64,000 nucleotides of DNA from Asanoa ishikariensis (GCF_900107455.1 NZ_FNQB01000001.1:868001-932000); one strand, 5' to 3'; positions 9,326-17,148 are shown, counted from the stretch's first letter. Notes: generated from the sequence alone by a model not told the origin. A program made the numbers and translations.

Positions 9326-9361
9326 ACTACGGCCGGTAGTAATACTACGTGCTGTCGTAGT
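9326..9361 (-). promoter_or_regulatory. paired inverted repeats in the cydAB promoter
   Basis: Two dyads lie just upstream of cydA: ACTAC-N5-GTAGT at 9326-9340 and ACTACG-N6-CGTAGT at 9344-9361. Their centres are about 19.5 bp apart, close to two helical turns. A minus-strand -10-like TAGTAT (9347-9342) sits between them, so a protein bound to both would cover the -10 and start site. The ACTAC/GTAGT arms resemble BlaI/CopY-type operators, but no such regulator is encoded in this window, so the identity is inference. Confidence 0.6.
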
Positions 9362-9430
9362 GCGGGCAGTTGTCGGATGTATCACTCGACTACCGGGGCT
9401 AAACCTCGCGCCCGAGGGGTGGGTCGGCCG

Positions 9431-9466
9431 TTGACATCGGATGTATTGATAACTATGGTCGCCTCG
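9431..9466 (+). promoter_or_regulatory. leaderless promoter with overlapping palindromic operator
   Basis: A near-consensus promoter: TTGACA at 9431-9436, a 17-base spacer, and TATGGT at 9454-9459. This places the transcription start at about 9466, the GTG of the next gene, so the mRNA should be leaderless. A perfect palindrome ACATC-G-GATGT (9434-9444) overlaps the -35. Related sites recur at 10330, 10371 and 10394, which makes this a candidate operator of the GntR regulator encoded at 14284. A partial copy (TTGTCGGATGT) lies at 9370-9380. Confidence 0.65.
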
Positions 9467-10335
9467 TGCCGGAGGGCGTGCCATCGATCGATCGCGTCGC
9501 GGACCAGGGGGACGACCGCTGGCCGGCCGCGTTCACGCCCGGCAACGCGCAGTGGTCCGGTCACCTGCCGACGCTGACCGATGCCCCAGAGGCGCTCGCT
9601 CTGGCGTACTACCGGGCGGCCTGGCAGGTCCTCGACGGCGCACCCGGGCCACGGGCGGCCGCCCTGCTCGACCCGGTCCGCACCCGCGCGCATCTGCTGG
9701 CCGGCGAGGCGACCGACTTCCGCGCCGTCGAGGCGTACGTGGTGCTCACCGGCGATCTGGATCTGCTGGCCGAGAAGGCCGGCGGCGCGACCGTGCTCGA
9801 CCGGCTGCGCGGGCTGCCCGACGGCGGGACGGTCGCGCTCGACGCCGCGCGGGTCGGTCGGGCCCGGTCGCTGGCCGCGCTGCTGCGCCGGCTCGGTGAG
9901 CGTGACGAGGCGGCGGCGATCGAGGTGGCCGCGGCCGAAGATGCCCGGGGCGTCCTGGCCCGCTACGCGGGCGGCGGGCGCTGGCGAACGGCCGAGACAC
10001 CCGATGACTTGGCCGCCGCGTTCCGGGCAGTAGCCGGCGAGATGCCAGAGTTCCTCGACCTTCTCCAACGCGGCGAGCTCGTCGAGTTCGCCGATCGGCA
10101 ATTGGGAGCCGAGCCGCCCGGTGGCGTCGCGTACGCGTTGTGCCGCCTGGGTCGCCCCGACCGTGCTGCGGTCCTGCTGGCCGGTGCGGCGAGTCCCGGT
10201 GCCGCCGAGCTGGAGGCGATTCTCGGCGGGCTGTTCGCGATCCGCGCCGACTTCCCCGGCTGGGAGGCCGGCTCCCGGCGGGTCACGCGGCCGGGTCTGG
10301 GTCGCCTAGAGAACTTGCCGGCAGCACTGACATAG
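9466..10335 (+). CDS. unknown protein heading the L-fucose locus
   Basis: A 289-residue soluble protein that I cannot assign. It is alanine- and leucine-rich, largely helical, and has no signal peptide. Segments such as [13 protein letters not shown] and [14 protein letters not shown] (about residues 48-105) loosely recall the (alpha/alpha)6 six-hairpin glycosidase fold, where similar helix-turn stretches occur. No catalytic residues can be named. It starts with GTG at the predicted transcription start. Its promoter carries the palindrome shared with the fuconate dehydratase gene 82 bases downstream, which implies a role in deoxy-sugar use. Confidence 0.6.
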   Translation: MPEGVPSIDRVADQGDDRWPAAFTPGNAQWSGHLPTLTDAPEALALAYYRAAWQVLDGAPGPRAAALLDPVRTRAHLLAGEATDFRAVEAYVVLTGDLDLLAEKAGGATVLDRLRGLPDGGTVALDAARVGRARSLAALLRRLGERDEAAAIEVAAAEDARGVLARYAGGGRWRTAETPDDLAAAFRAVAGEMPEFLDLLQRGELVEFADRQLGAEPPGGVAYALCRLGRPDRAAVLLAGAASPGAAELEAILGGLFAIRADFPGWEAGSRRVTRPGLGRLENLPAALT

Positions 10336-10404
10336 GATGAATCACAGCTCAAGGCCCTCCCGCGATCGCAACATCGGTGGTTATCCTCCTCACACCTCCG
10401 ATGT
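10330..10404 (+). promoter_or_regulatory. three operator-like sites upstream of fuconate dehydratase
   Basis: The 82-base gap holds three imperfect copies of ACATC-N-GATGT: ACATAGGATGA (10330-10340), ACATCGGTGGT (10371-10381) and ACCTCCGATGT (10394-10404). The last two are inverted relative to each other and 23 bp apart. They resemble the perfect copy at 9434-9444. I infer binding by the FadR-type GntR protein encoded at the end of this operon. A separate promoter for the catabolic genes probably lies here, but I cannot place its -10 with confidence. Confidence 0.5.
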
Positions 10405-10417
10405 ATGGGATGGCTCA

Positions 10418-11722
10418 ATGCCCCATTTTGTCTCGCTGGACACCTACGACGTCCGCTTCCCGACCTCGCTCGAGCTCGACGGCTCGGACGCGATGAACCC
10501 CGACCCGGACTACTCGGCGGCGTACGTGGTGCTGCGCACCGGTGTGCCGGACGCGCCGGAAGGCCACGGTTTCGCGTTCACCATCGGCCGGGGCAACGAC
10601 GTGCAGACCGCCGCCATCGCGGCCCTGCGTCCGTACCTCGTCGGGCGCGACGTCGACGCTGTGCTGGGCGACCTGGGCGGCTTCTGGCGCGAGCTGGTGC
10701 ACGACTCGCAGCTTCGGTGGCTGGGTCCGGAGAAGGGCGTCATGCACATGGCCATCTCGGCCGTGGTCAACGCGCTGTGGGACCTGAAGGCCAAGCGGGC
10801 CGGGCTGCCGCTCTGGCAGTTGCTCGCGCAGCTCTCGCCCGAGGAACTGGTCGACCTCGTCGACTTCCGCTACCTGACCGACGCGTTGACGCCGGCGGAG
10901 GCGCTGGAGATCATGCGCGCCGCCGAGAAGGGCCGGGCGGAGCGGATCGAAACGCTGCTCGCCCGTGGCTACCCGGCCTACACGACCACCCCCGGCTGGC
11001 TCGGCTACGACGACGCCAAGCTGCGCCGGCTGTGCCAGGAGGCCCTCGACGCGGGCTTCACGCAGATCAAGCTGAAGGTCGGCGCGGACCTGGCCGACGA
11101 CATCCGCCGGCTGCGGATCGCCCGCGAGGTGTGCGGCCCGGACTTCCCGATCGCCGTGGACGCCAACCAGCGGTGGGACGTCAGCGAGGCGATCGAGTGG
11201 GTGTCGGCGCTCGCGGAGTTCAACCCGTGGTGGGTGGAGGAGCCGACCAGCCCGGACGACGTCGTCGGCCACGCCGCCATCGCCCGCGGCATCGCACCGA
11301 TTCCGGTGGCCACCGGTGAGCACGTGCAGAACCGCGTCGTGTTCAAGCAGCTCCTGCAACTCGACGCGCTGTCCTATCTGCAACTCGACGCCACCCGGGT
11401 GGCCGGCGTCAACGAGAACATCGCGATCCTGTTGCTGGCGGCCAAGTTCGGCGTGCCCGTGTGCCCGCACGCGGGCGGCGTCGGCCTCTGCGAGCTGGTG
11501 CGGCACTTCTCGATGTTCGACTACGTCGCGGTGTCGGGGACGATGGACAACCGGGTCATCGAGTTCGCCGACCACCTGCACGAGCACTTCATCGACCCGG
11601 CCGTCGTACGCGACGGGCGTTACGTGGCACCGGTCCTGCCGGGCTTCAGCGCCACCATGCGTCCTGAGACGCTCTCGGACTACGCGTACCCTGATGGCCC
11701 GATCTGGAGCGGGAGGCAGTGA
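10418..11722 (+). CDS. L-fuconate dehydratase, enolase superfamily
   Basis: A 434-residue enolase-superfamily enzyme matching L-fuconate dehydratase (ENOSF1-like), which dehydrates L-fuconate to 2-keto-3-deoxy-L-fuconate. Key elements are the KxK pair in QIKLKVG (about residue 215), VDANQRWD (first metal Asp), [10 protein letters not shown] (metal Glu), [10 protein letters not shown] (third metal ligand) and VCPHAGGVG (catalytic-type His). The N-terminal DVRFPTS and [12 protein letters not shown] are characteristic of the fuconate branch. The ATG at 10418 is chosen because upstream codons lie inside operator sequence. The stop overlaps the next ATG by one base. Confidence 0.92.
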   Translation: MPHFVSLDTYDVRFPTSLELDGSDAMNPDPDYSAAYVVLRTGVPDAPEGHGFAFTIGRGNDVQTAAIAALRPYLVGRDVDAVLGDLGGFWRELVHDSQLRWLGPEKGVMHMAISAVVNALWDLKAKRAGLPLWQLLAQLSPEELVDLVDFRYLTDALTPAEALEIMRAAEKGRAERIETLLARGYPAYTTTPGWLGYDDAKLRRLCQEALDAGFTQIKLKVGADLADDIRRLRIAREVCGPDFPIAVDANQRWDVSEAIEWVSALAEFNPWWVEEPTSPDDVVGHAAIARGIAPIPVATGEHVQNRVVFKQLLQLDALSYLQLDATRVAGVNENIAILLLAAKFGVPVCPHAGGVGLCELVRHFSMFDYVAVSGTMDNRVIEFADHLHEHFIDPAVVRDGRYVAPVLPGFSATMRPETLSDYAYPDGPIWSGRQ

Positions 11723-12474
11723 TGGGTGAGTTCGAAGGCCTTTCGGCCGTGGTCACCGGCGGCGGTTCGGGGATCGGCCTGGCGACCGCGCGGTTCCTGG
11801 CCGCCCGCGGAGCTAAGGTGGCCTGCTTCGACCTGAAGGTCGACGGCATCGATCCCGGGATGGTCGGCGTGGTGGCCGACGTGTCCGACGACGCCGCCGT
11901 GCGCGCCGGCATCGCGACCGCGGCCGAACAGTTGGGCGGCATCGACATCCTGGTCAACAACGCCGGCATCGGTGCGGCCGGCACGGTCGCCGACAACGCC
12001 GACGACGAGTGGCACCGGGTGCTCGACGTCAACGTGCTCGGCATGGTCCGGGTCAGCCGGGCGGCGCTGCCGCACCTGCGCGCCTCGGCGCACGCCGCGA
12101 TCGTCAACACCTGCTCGATCGCCGCGACCGCCGGCCTGCCCAACCGCGCGCTCTACAGCGCGAGCAAGGGCGCCGTGCTCTCGCTGACCCTGGCGATGGC
12201 CGCGGACCACATCCGCGAGGGCATCCGGGTCAACTGCGTCACCCCGGGCACCGCCGACACCCCCTGGGTGCGGCGGCTGCTCTCGGCGGCCGAGGATCCG
12301 GACGCCGAGCTCGCCGCGCTGCAGGCGCGTCAGCCCAGTGGCCGGCTGGTCTCCGCCGACGAGGTGGCCGCCGCGATCGGTTACCTCGCCAGCCCGCTGG
12401 CCAGCGCCACCACCGGCACGGTGCTCGACGTCGACGGCGGCATGCACGGCCTGCGCCTGCGGCCCGTCTCGTGA
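11722..12474 (+). CDS. SDR, probable 2-keto-3-deoxy-L-fuconate dehydrogenase
   Basis: A 250-residue classical SDR with TGGGSGIGLA, NNAGIG, the STCSIAAT Ser region, YSASKGA (Tyr-Lys) and VDGGMHG at the C-terminus. The Asp in CFDLKVDG after strand 2 favours NAD+. In the oxidative L-fucose pathway an SDR oxidises 2-keto-3-deoxy-L-fuconate; the position next to fuconate dehydratase makes this the best guess. L-fucose 1-dehydrogenase is an alternative, but the aldo/keto reductase downstream is a better candidate for that. GGGAGG lies 6 bases before the ATG. Confidence 0.85.
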   Translation: MGEFEGLSAVVTGGGSGIGLATARFLAARGAKVACFDLKVDGIDPGMVGVVADVSDDAAVRAGIATAAEQLGGIDILVNNAGIGAAGTVADNADDEWHRVLDVNVLGMVRVSRAALPHLRASAHAAIVNTCSIAATAGLPNRALYSASKGAVLSLTLAMAADHIREGIRVNCVTPGTADTPWVRRLLSAAEDPDAELAALQARQPSGRLVSADEVAAAIGYLASPLASATTGTVLDVDGGMHGLRLRPVS

Positions 12475-13421
12475 GCCCGACGCTGGCGCTGGGTTGCGCT
12501 TCGCTGGGCAACCTCTACCGCGCGATCGACGACGAGCGCGCGACCGCGACGGTCGACGCGGCCTGGGACGCCGGGATCCGCTACTTCGACACGGCTCCGC
12601 ACTACGGCCTCGGGCTCTCCGAGCGCCGGCTGGGAGCGGCGTTGGCCGACCGCCCGCGGGCTTCGTACACGGTCAGCACCAAGGTCGGCCGGATGCTCGA
12701 GCCGGTGCCGGGCGGTGGCGACCAAATGGACGACGGCGGCTTCGCGGTGCCGGCCACCCACCGGCGCGTCTGGGACTTCAGCCGCGACGGGGTGCGCCGC
12801 TGCCTCGACGAGAGCCTCGACCGACTCGGGCTCGACCGGATCGACCTCGTGCTGCTGCACGACCCGGAGGACCACGCCGACCAGGCGATCGCCGAGGGCT
12901 ACCCGGCGCTGGCCGAGCTGCGGGACCAGGGCGTCGTCGGCGCGATCGGCACCGGCTCCAAGGACGTCCCGTTCCTGACCCGCTTCGTCACCGAGTGCGA
13001 GCCCGACGAGATCATCGTCGCGGGCCGTTACACGCTGCTGGAGCAGCCCGCGCTCGACACGATCCTGCCGGCCTGCGCGGCGGCCGGCACCGCGGTGCTC
13101 AACGCCGGCGTCTTCAACAGCGGACTGCTCGCTGTCGAGCGGCCGCACGCCGGCCTGCCCTACGAGTACGGCCCGGCACCGGCGGCCGTCGTCGAACGGG
13201 CGGCCGCCATCGCGGAGGTGTGCGTCGCGCACGGCACCACGCTGCCGGCCGCGGCGCTCGCCTTCGCCGGCAGCCACCCGGTGGTCCGCTCCGTGATCGT
13301 GGGCGCCGACTCACCCGACCAGGTGCGGCGCAACGCGGCGCTCTTCGGCACCCCGCCGCCGGCCGAGCTGTGGCCGGCGCTGGTCGAGGCCGGGTTGCTG
13401 GACCCGCGGGTGCTGCCGTGA
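12471..13421 (+). CDS. aldo/keto reductase, probable L-fucose 1-dehydrogenase
   Basis: A 316-residue (beta/alpha)8 aldo/keto reductase of the D-threo-aldose (L-fucose) 1-dehydrogenase type, which oxidises L-fucose to L-fuconolactone. Motifs are GCASLGNLYRAI at the N-terminus, RYFDTAPHYGLGLSERRLG (catalytic Asp and Tyr, about residues 37-45), the catalytic Lys in VSTKVGR (about 67), and DLVLLHDPEDH (His). The GTG start overlaps the SDR stop by four bases. It forms the first step of the operon pathway. It is cytosolic. Confidence 0.9.
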   Translation: MSPTLALGCASLGNLYRAIDDERATATVDAAWDAGIRYFDTAPHYGLGLSERRLGAALADRPRASYTVSTKVGRMLEPVPGGGDQMDDGGFAVPATHRRVWDFSRDGVRRCLDESLDRLGLDRIDLVLLHDPEDHADQAIAEGYPALAELRDQGVVGAIGTGSKDVPFLTRFVTECEPDEIIVAGRYTLLEQPALDTILPACAAAGTAVLNAGVFNSGLLAVERPHAGLPYEYGPAPAAVVERAAAIAEVCVAHGTTLPAAALAFAGSHPVVRSVIVGADSPDQVRRNAALFGTPPPAELWPALVEAGLLDPRVLP

Positions 13422-14260
13422 TCGTCGACGCGCACCACCACCTGTGGACGGCCGGTGCCGACTACACCTGGCTCGACGAGCCGGGGCTGGAGCCGATCAA
13501 CCGCACCTTCACGCCGGCCGACCTCACCGCGGAGCTGTCCGCGGCCGGGGTGGAGCGCTCGGTGCTGGTCGAGGGCGGGCGGTGCGACACGGCCGAGGCC
13601 GCCGTGTTGCTCGGCCACGCCGCCGCGACTCCAGCGATCGCCGGAGTGGTCGCCTGGGCCGATCCGGCCGCACCGGACCTGGCGTCGACGCTTGCCGGCT
13701 ATCGGGCTCTGCCCGGTGGCGAGTTCCTGGTCGGCATCCGCTCCCAGGTGCAGGGCGAGGACCAGGACTACCTGGACCGCTCTGACGTACGCGCCGGGCT
13801 GGCCGTGATCGGGGCTGCCGGGTTGGTCTTCGACCTGGTGGTGCGGGCCGACCAACTGCCGTCGGCCGCCCGGGTGGCCGCCGCCCTGCCGTCGGTGCGG
13901 TTCGTCCTGGACCACCTCGGCAAGCCACGGATCAAGGCCGGCGGCTTCGCGGAGTGGAGTGCGGCGATCGCATTGGTCGCGGCCAACCCCAACGTCACCG
14001 CAAAGGTTTCCGGACTGGTCACCGAGGCCGACTGGCAACTTTGGACGGTCGACGACCTTCGCCCGTACGTGGCGGAGGCCCTGCGGCTCTTCGGTCCTGA
14101 ACGGCTGATGCTCGGGTCGGACTGGCCCGTCTGCCTGCTGGCCGGCGGCTACGGCGCCGTCCGGTCGGCGCTGCTCGACGCGCTCGGCGAGCTTCCCGCG
14201 ACCGAACGGGCAGCCATCCTGGGCGACACGGCGACGCGCGTCTACCGGCTGCCCGCGTAG
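13418..14260 (+). CDS. L-fuconolactonase, amidohydrolase family
   Basis: A 280-residue metal-dependent hydrolase of the amidohydrolase-2 group that opens L-fucono-lactone to L-fuconate. VDAHHHLW (residues 3-10) supplies the HxH metal site, VLDHLGKP (about 168) a further His, and MLGSDWPVC (about 230) the catalytic Asp. The GTG start overlaps the aldo/keto reductase stop by four bases, and the GntR gene follows after 23 bases. The length and motif set match fuconolactonases of the oxidative fucose and rhamnose pathways. Confidence 0.9.
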   Translation: MIVDAHHHLWTAGADYTWLDEPGLEPINRTFTPADLTAELSAAGVERSVLVEGGRCDTAEAAVLLGHAAATPAIAGVVAWADPAAPDLASTLAGYRALPGGEFLVGIRSQVQGEDQDYLDRSDVRAGLAVIGAAGLVFDLVVRADQLPSAARVAAALPSVRFVLDHLGKPRIKAGGFAEWSAAIALVAANPNVTAKVSGLVTEADWQLWTVDDLRPYVAEALRLFGPERLMLGSDWPVCLLAGGYGAVRSALLDALGELPATERAAILGDTATRVYRLPA

Positions 14261-14283
14261 ATTTCATTGCGGAGGGTGACGGA

Positions 14284-14955
14284 ATGGCGCTGACCGACGA
14301 GGCGATCGACAAGATCAAGGGCATGATCATGTCCGGGGAGCTCGGCCCGGGTGACCGGCTGCCCAAGGAGGCCGATCTCGCCGAGCGACTGGGCCTGTCC
14401 CGCAACTCGCTCCGCGAGGCGGTGCGGGCACTGTCGATGATCCGGGTGCTGGACGTGCGGCAGGGCGACGGCACCTACGTCACCAGCCTCTCGCCCCACC
14501 TGCTGCTCGACGCACTGAGCTTCGTGGTCGACTTCCACCAGGACGACACGGTGCTCCAGTTCCTCGAGGTGCGCCGGGTCCTGGAGCCCGCGGCCGCCGC
14601 GCTGGCCGCCGAGCGGATGCTCGACGAAGACATCGACAAGCTCCGGCTGATCCTCGAGGACCTCGGCGACGAACCGACGATCGAGGCGCTGGTCGCCAAT
14701 GACATCGAGTTCCACCGGCAGATCGCGGTCGGCACCGACAACGCGGTGCTCGCCTCGCTGGTCGACGGGCTGTCCGGGCCGACCATGCGCGCCCGGATCT
14801 GGCGCGGTCTGACCCAGGAAGGCGCCGCCGCCCGCACCCGCGAGCAACACCAGGCGATCGTCGAGGCGATCGCCGGCCGCGAGCCGGACCTGGCCCGCGC
14901 CTGGGCGACCGTGCACATCGCCGGCGTCGAGGAGTGGCTGCGCCGCGTGCTTTAG
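14284..14955 (+). CDS. FadR-type GntR transcriptional regulator
   Basis: A 223-residue repressor-type protein. The N-terminal winged helix (MSGELGPGDRLPKEADLAERLGLSR in outline, residues 16-40; NSLREAVRALSMI recognition region) is followed by an all-helical FCD effector domain. NDIEFHRQ, REQHQAI and TVHIAG carry the usual metal-binding Asp/His set. It is the last gene of the L-fucose operon, preceded by GGAGGGTGACGGA, and presumably responds to a pathway sugar acid. The ACATC-N-GATGT sites at 9434 and 10330-10404 are its probable operators. A strong terminator follows directly. Confidence 0.92.
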   Translation: MALTDEAIDKIKGMIMSGELGPGDRLPKEADLAERLGLSRNSLREAVRALSMIRVLDVRQGDGTYVTSLSPHLLLDALSFVVDFHQDDTVLQFLEVRRVLEPAAAALAAERMLDEDIDKLRLILEDLGDEPTIEALVANDIEFHRQIAVGTDNAVLASLVDGLSGPTMRARIWRGLTQEGAAARTREQHQAIVEAIAGREPDLARAWATVHIAGVEEWLRRVL

Positions 14956-14987
14956 GGCGTGTCCTGCCGATCAGGACACGCCCTAAA
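14951..14987 (+). terminator. strong intrinsic-type terminator after the L-fucose operon
   Basis: A perfect 16-bp stem: left arm 14951-14966, loop CCGAT, right arm 14972-14987. The left arm includes the GntR stop codon. There is no long U tract, as is usual in high-GC actinomycetes. It separates the fucose operon from the erm leader 30 bases further on. Confidence 0.85.
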
Positions 14988-15004
14988 CCATTTGCCCGCG
15001 CTGG

Positions 15005-15017
15005 TACGTTTCGGCGT
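15005..15017 (+). promoter_or_regulatory. probable erm promoter -10
   Basis: TACGTT at 15005-15010 is a plausible -10. A transcription start about seven bases further on would fall at or next to the leader-peptide ATG at 15018, giving a leaderless leader transcript. A convincing -35 is not visible; the expected position falls in the right arm of the preceding terminator. Confidence 0.4.
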
Positions 15018-15053
15018 ATGGGAGCTATGTCGATCCGGATCCGCCTCGCCTAG
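15018..15053 (+). CDS. erm leader peptide, 11 residues with an Arg-Ile-Arg motif
   Basis: A short frame encoding MGAMSIRIRLA and a stop, 108 bases before erm. It contains Arg-X-Arg, the +X+ arrest pattern at which macrolide- or ketolide-bound ribosomes stall in several known erm leaders. A second in-frame ATG at 15027 would give MSIRIRLA. Its 3' half forms the left arm of a hairpin (15037-15067), so a stalled ribosome would melt that stem. Translation is inferred from the motif, the position and the predicted leaderless start. Confidence 0.7.
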   Translation: MGAMSIRIRLA

Positions 15054-15161
15054 CGGCGAGCTGATCCGACTTTCCTCTTTTCAGCTCCGCCGCGTCCGGT
15101 CCGCTGCCGGTGCGGCCTCTCGTGCTGCCCGGCTCCGAATCTTCAGTCGCGGAGCACGCAC
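15037..15161 (+). promoter_or_regulatory. erm attenuator region with a sequestered ribosome site
   Basis: Hairpin 1 pairs GGATC/CTCGCC (15037-15050) with GGCGAG/GATCC (15055-15067) over the leader codons and stop. Its right arm (15054-15063, CGGCGAGCTG) could instead pair with 15082-15092 (CAGCTCCGCCG, one bulge), giving mutually exclusive folds. Hairpin 2 pairs GCTCCG (15132-15137) with CGGAGC (15150-15155). The latter contains the erm ribosome site GGAG, which would be masked until refolding. This is the layout of drug-induced translational attenuation; folding energies were not computed. Confidence 0.65.
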
Positions 15162-15956
15162 ATGTCTCGCCAATATGCCGGCCGCCACGAGTTCGGCCAG
15201 AACTTCCTCGTCGACCCGTCGGTGATCGCCGACATCTCACGTTTGGTCACCGCCACCGATGGCCCGATCCTCGAGATCGGCGCCGGCGACGGCGCGCTCA
15301 CGCGACCGCTGAGCCGGCTCGGCCGGCCGGTCACCGCGATCGAGATCGACCCTCGCCGGGCCAAGCGGCTCGCCGACGGTCTGCCGCCGCAGGTCACCGT
15401 CCTCAACGAGGACCTGCTGTTCCACCGGGTGCGCGGCGGGGTCGGTGCGGTGGTCGGCAATGTGCCGTTCCACATCACCACCGCCACGCTGCGCTGGCTT
15501 CTGGCCGCGCCACACTGGCACACCGCCGTGCTGCTCGTGCAGTGGGAGGTGGCCCGCAGACGGGCCGGCATCGGCGGCGCGAGCCTGCTCACGGCGCGCG
15601 TCTGGCCCTGGTTCGACTTCACCGTCCACTCCCGAGTGTCCAAACACGCCTTCCGCCCGGTGCCAACGGTCGACGGCGGCCTGCTCGTGGTCCACCGCCG
15701 TCCGACGCCGCTGGTCACCGACCGGGACGCGTACCAACGTTTCGTGCACACGGTCTTCACGGGTCGCGGCTATGGGCTGCGCGAGATCCTGACCCGCGCG
15801 GCCGGCGTGCCGGCACCCGTGGCCCGCGACTGGCTTCACACGCAGCGGCTGCTCCCGAACGCCTTGCCGCGCGACCTCACAGCCGAACAGTGGGCTGCGC
15901 TGTGGTCGACGGTCCGGCGAAACCCGGGTGCGCGCGGTCGGCGCGGTGGTGTGTGA
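15162..15956 (+). CDS. erm: 23S rRNA adenine-N6 methyltransferase, Erm family
   Basis: A 264-residue methyltransferase that would modify A2058 of 23S rRNA and give macrolide-lincosamide-streptogramin B resistance. RHEFGQNFLVDP opens the protein, followed by LEIGAGDGALTRPL (SAM motif I, about residues 37-50), AIEIDPRRA (II), LNEDLLF (III) and VGNVPFHITT (catalytic motif IV, about 105). The EFGQNF start and NVPFHIT favour Erm over housekeeping RsmA, which usually has GNLPYNIS. The C-terminal Arg/Gly-rich tail is common in actinomycete Erms. The GGAG ribosome site 7 bases before the ATG lies in a hairpin. Confidence 0.92.
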   Translation: MSRQYAGRHEFGQNFLVDPSVIADISRLVTATDGPILEIGAGDGALTRPLSRLGRPVTAIEIDPRRAKRLADGLPPQVTVLNEDLLFHRVRGGVGAVVGNVPFHITTATLRWLLAAPHWHTAVLLVQWEVARRRAGIGGASLLTARVWPWFDFTVHSRVSKHAFRPVPTVDGGLLVVHRRPTPLVTDRDAYQRFVHTVFTGRGYGLREILTRAAGVPAPVARDWLHTQRLLPNALPRDLTAEQWAALWSTVRRNPGARGRRGGV

Positions 15957-15963
15957 TCGCGGC

Positions 15964-16815
15964 ATGACGATTGAGTTGGCCATGCCGGATGTCGACGGGT
16001 TGCGCGAGGTCGTCGGTGTGCTGCGGGAGTGGCAGCACGAAGGCGCGCCGATGCAGTTGCATCCCGGTGACCTCGGCTGGTTCTGGCGGTTCGGCGCGGA
16101 CGCGACGGCCGCCGCGGTCCGCACCTGGAGCCGCGACGGGCGCCTGCTCGCCATCGGCCTGCTCGACGGTGCCACGTTGCTGCGGATGACGACGGCGCCG
16201 GACGCGATGCGTGACGAGGAGTTGGCGCGGCAGGTGGTCGCGGACCTGAACCAGCCTTCGCTAGGTGCGCTGGTCGCAGTGGAGGCGCCGCAGGGCGCCC
16301 TGGTCAAAGACCTGCTGGCCGAGGACGGCTGGAAGCCCGGCGAGCTGAGGGCGCCGCTGAGTCGCGACCTCACCGCTCCGGTGCGGGAGCCGGGCCTGCG
16401 GATCGAGACGATCGGGCCGGAGCAGGCGCAGGTGCGGGTCGCCATGCAGCGAGCGTCGTTCGACAGGTCGACGTTCACCGACGAGCGCTGGCACGCGATG
16501 GCGGGCGGGGCCTACTCCGACGCTCGCTGTCTGGTCGGCTACGACGACCAGGGCAGTGCGGTGGCAGCGGTGACGGTGTGGTCGGCCGGCCCCGGCCGGC
16601 CCGGATTGCTCGAACCCATGGGCGTGCACCGCGAACACCGGGGCCGTGGCCACGGCAGAGCCATCACCCTCGCCGCCGCGGCCGCGCTACGAGAGCTCGG
16701 CTCCTCGAGCGCGACCGTCTGCACTGCGAGCGACAACTTCGCCGCCGTCGCCACGTACATCTCCGCTGGTTTCGATCCACTCCCCGAGAACCCGGACTTC
16801 TGCCGGAACGCCTAG
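15964..16815 (+). CDS. GNAT-family acetyltransferase
   Basis: A 283-residue protein whose C-terminal half is a GNAT domain: EPMGVHREHRGRGHGRAITLAAAAAL holds the acetyl-CoA pyrophosphate loop (RGRGHG, about residue 225), followed by VCTASDN-AAVATYISAGF. The N-terminal half is a degenerate GNAT-like or lid region. It starts 7 bases after the erm stop, so it is probably on the same transcript. The acceptor is unknown; a drug-modifying role is suggested only by position. Confidence 0.8.
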   Translation: MTIELAMPDVDGLREVVGVLREWQHEGAPMQLHPGDLGWFWRFGADATAAAVRTWSRDGRLLAIGLLDGATLLRMTTAPDAMRDEELARQVVADLNQPSLGALVAVEAPQGALVKDLLAEDGWKPGELRAPLSRDLTAPVREPGLRIETIGPEQAQVRVAMQRASFDRSTFTDERWHAMAGGAYSDARCLVGYDDQGSAVAAVTVWSAGPGRPGLLEPMGVHREHRGRGHGRAITLAAAAALRELGSSSATVCTASDNFAAVATYISAGFDPLPENPDFCRNA

Positions 16816-16916
16816 CCCGTATGGATTTCGTCAAGAAATCGCACGCTCGGTGCCGAGGATCTTCGCGGGTGCACAATCGGGAGCACAGGCGTCCAGGTGA
16901 CGGCAGGGGAGCTACG

Positions 16917-17135
16917 GTGCGCGGTCAGGCACTGGTCGGCAAGGTCGGCGTGGTGGTCACCGCCGTTCGTGGCGGAGACCGGGCCGGGGAGATCCGGATC
17001 GTGGCCCAGGGCGCACGTCACCACTACCTCGCGTACGCCGTCGTGCCGATTCCGATCGGCGCTCACGTGCTCGTCATCCACTACCGCGGCGCGCGGCAGG
17101 TCGACGTCGAACCCTGGTCTCCCATGGACCTCTAG
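16917..17135 (+). CDS. NfeD-like OB-fold protein
   Basis: A 72-residue protein resembling the isolated C-terminal OB domain of NfeD proteins: ALVGKVGVVVTAVRGG near the N-terminus, then IPIGAHVLVIHYRGARQVDVEPW. There is no membrane segment. NfeD domains commonly pair with SPFH/flotillin-like proteins, and an SPFH gene begins 13 bases downstream. The GTG at 16917 is preceded by GGGGAG. It is shorter than usual for the family, which normally includes two or three transmembrane helices. Confidence 0.65.
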   Translation: MRGQALVGKVGVVVTAVRGGDRAGEIRIVAQGARHHYLAYAVVPIPIGAHVLVIHYRGARQVDVEPWSPMDL

Positions 17136-17148
17136 AAAGGCCACAGCG

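Noticed and set aside
12338-13421. A long plus-strand frame running into the fuconolactonase gene
   Set aside because: The 5' part is the out-of-frame shadow of the SDR and aldo/keto reductase genes. Only the part from GTG 13418 is coding, supported by the GTGA overlap and the VDAHHHLW start.
15162-15956. Assignment as housekeeping 16S dimethyltransferase RsmA/KsgA
   Set aside because: The catalytic motif GNVPFHITT, the EFGQNFL N-terminus, the leader peptide and the basic tail all favour Erm.
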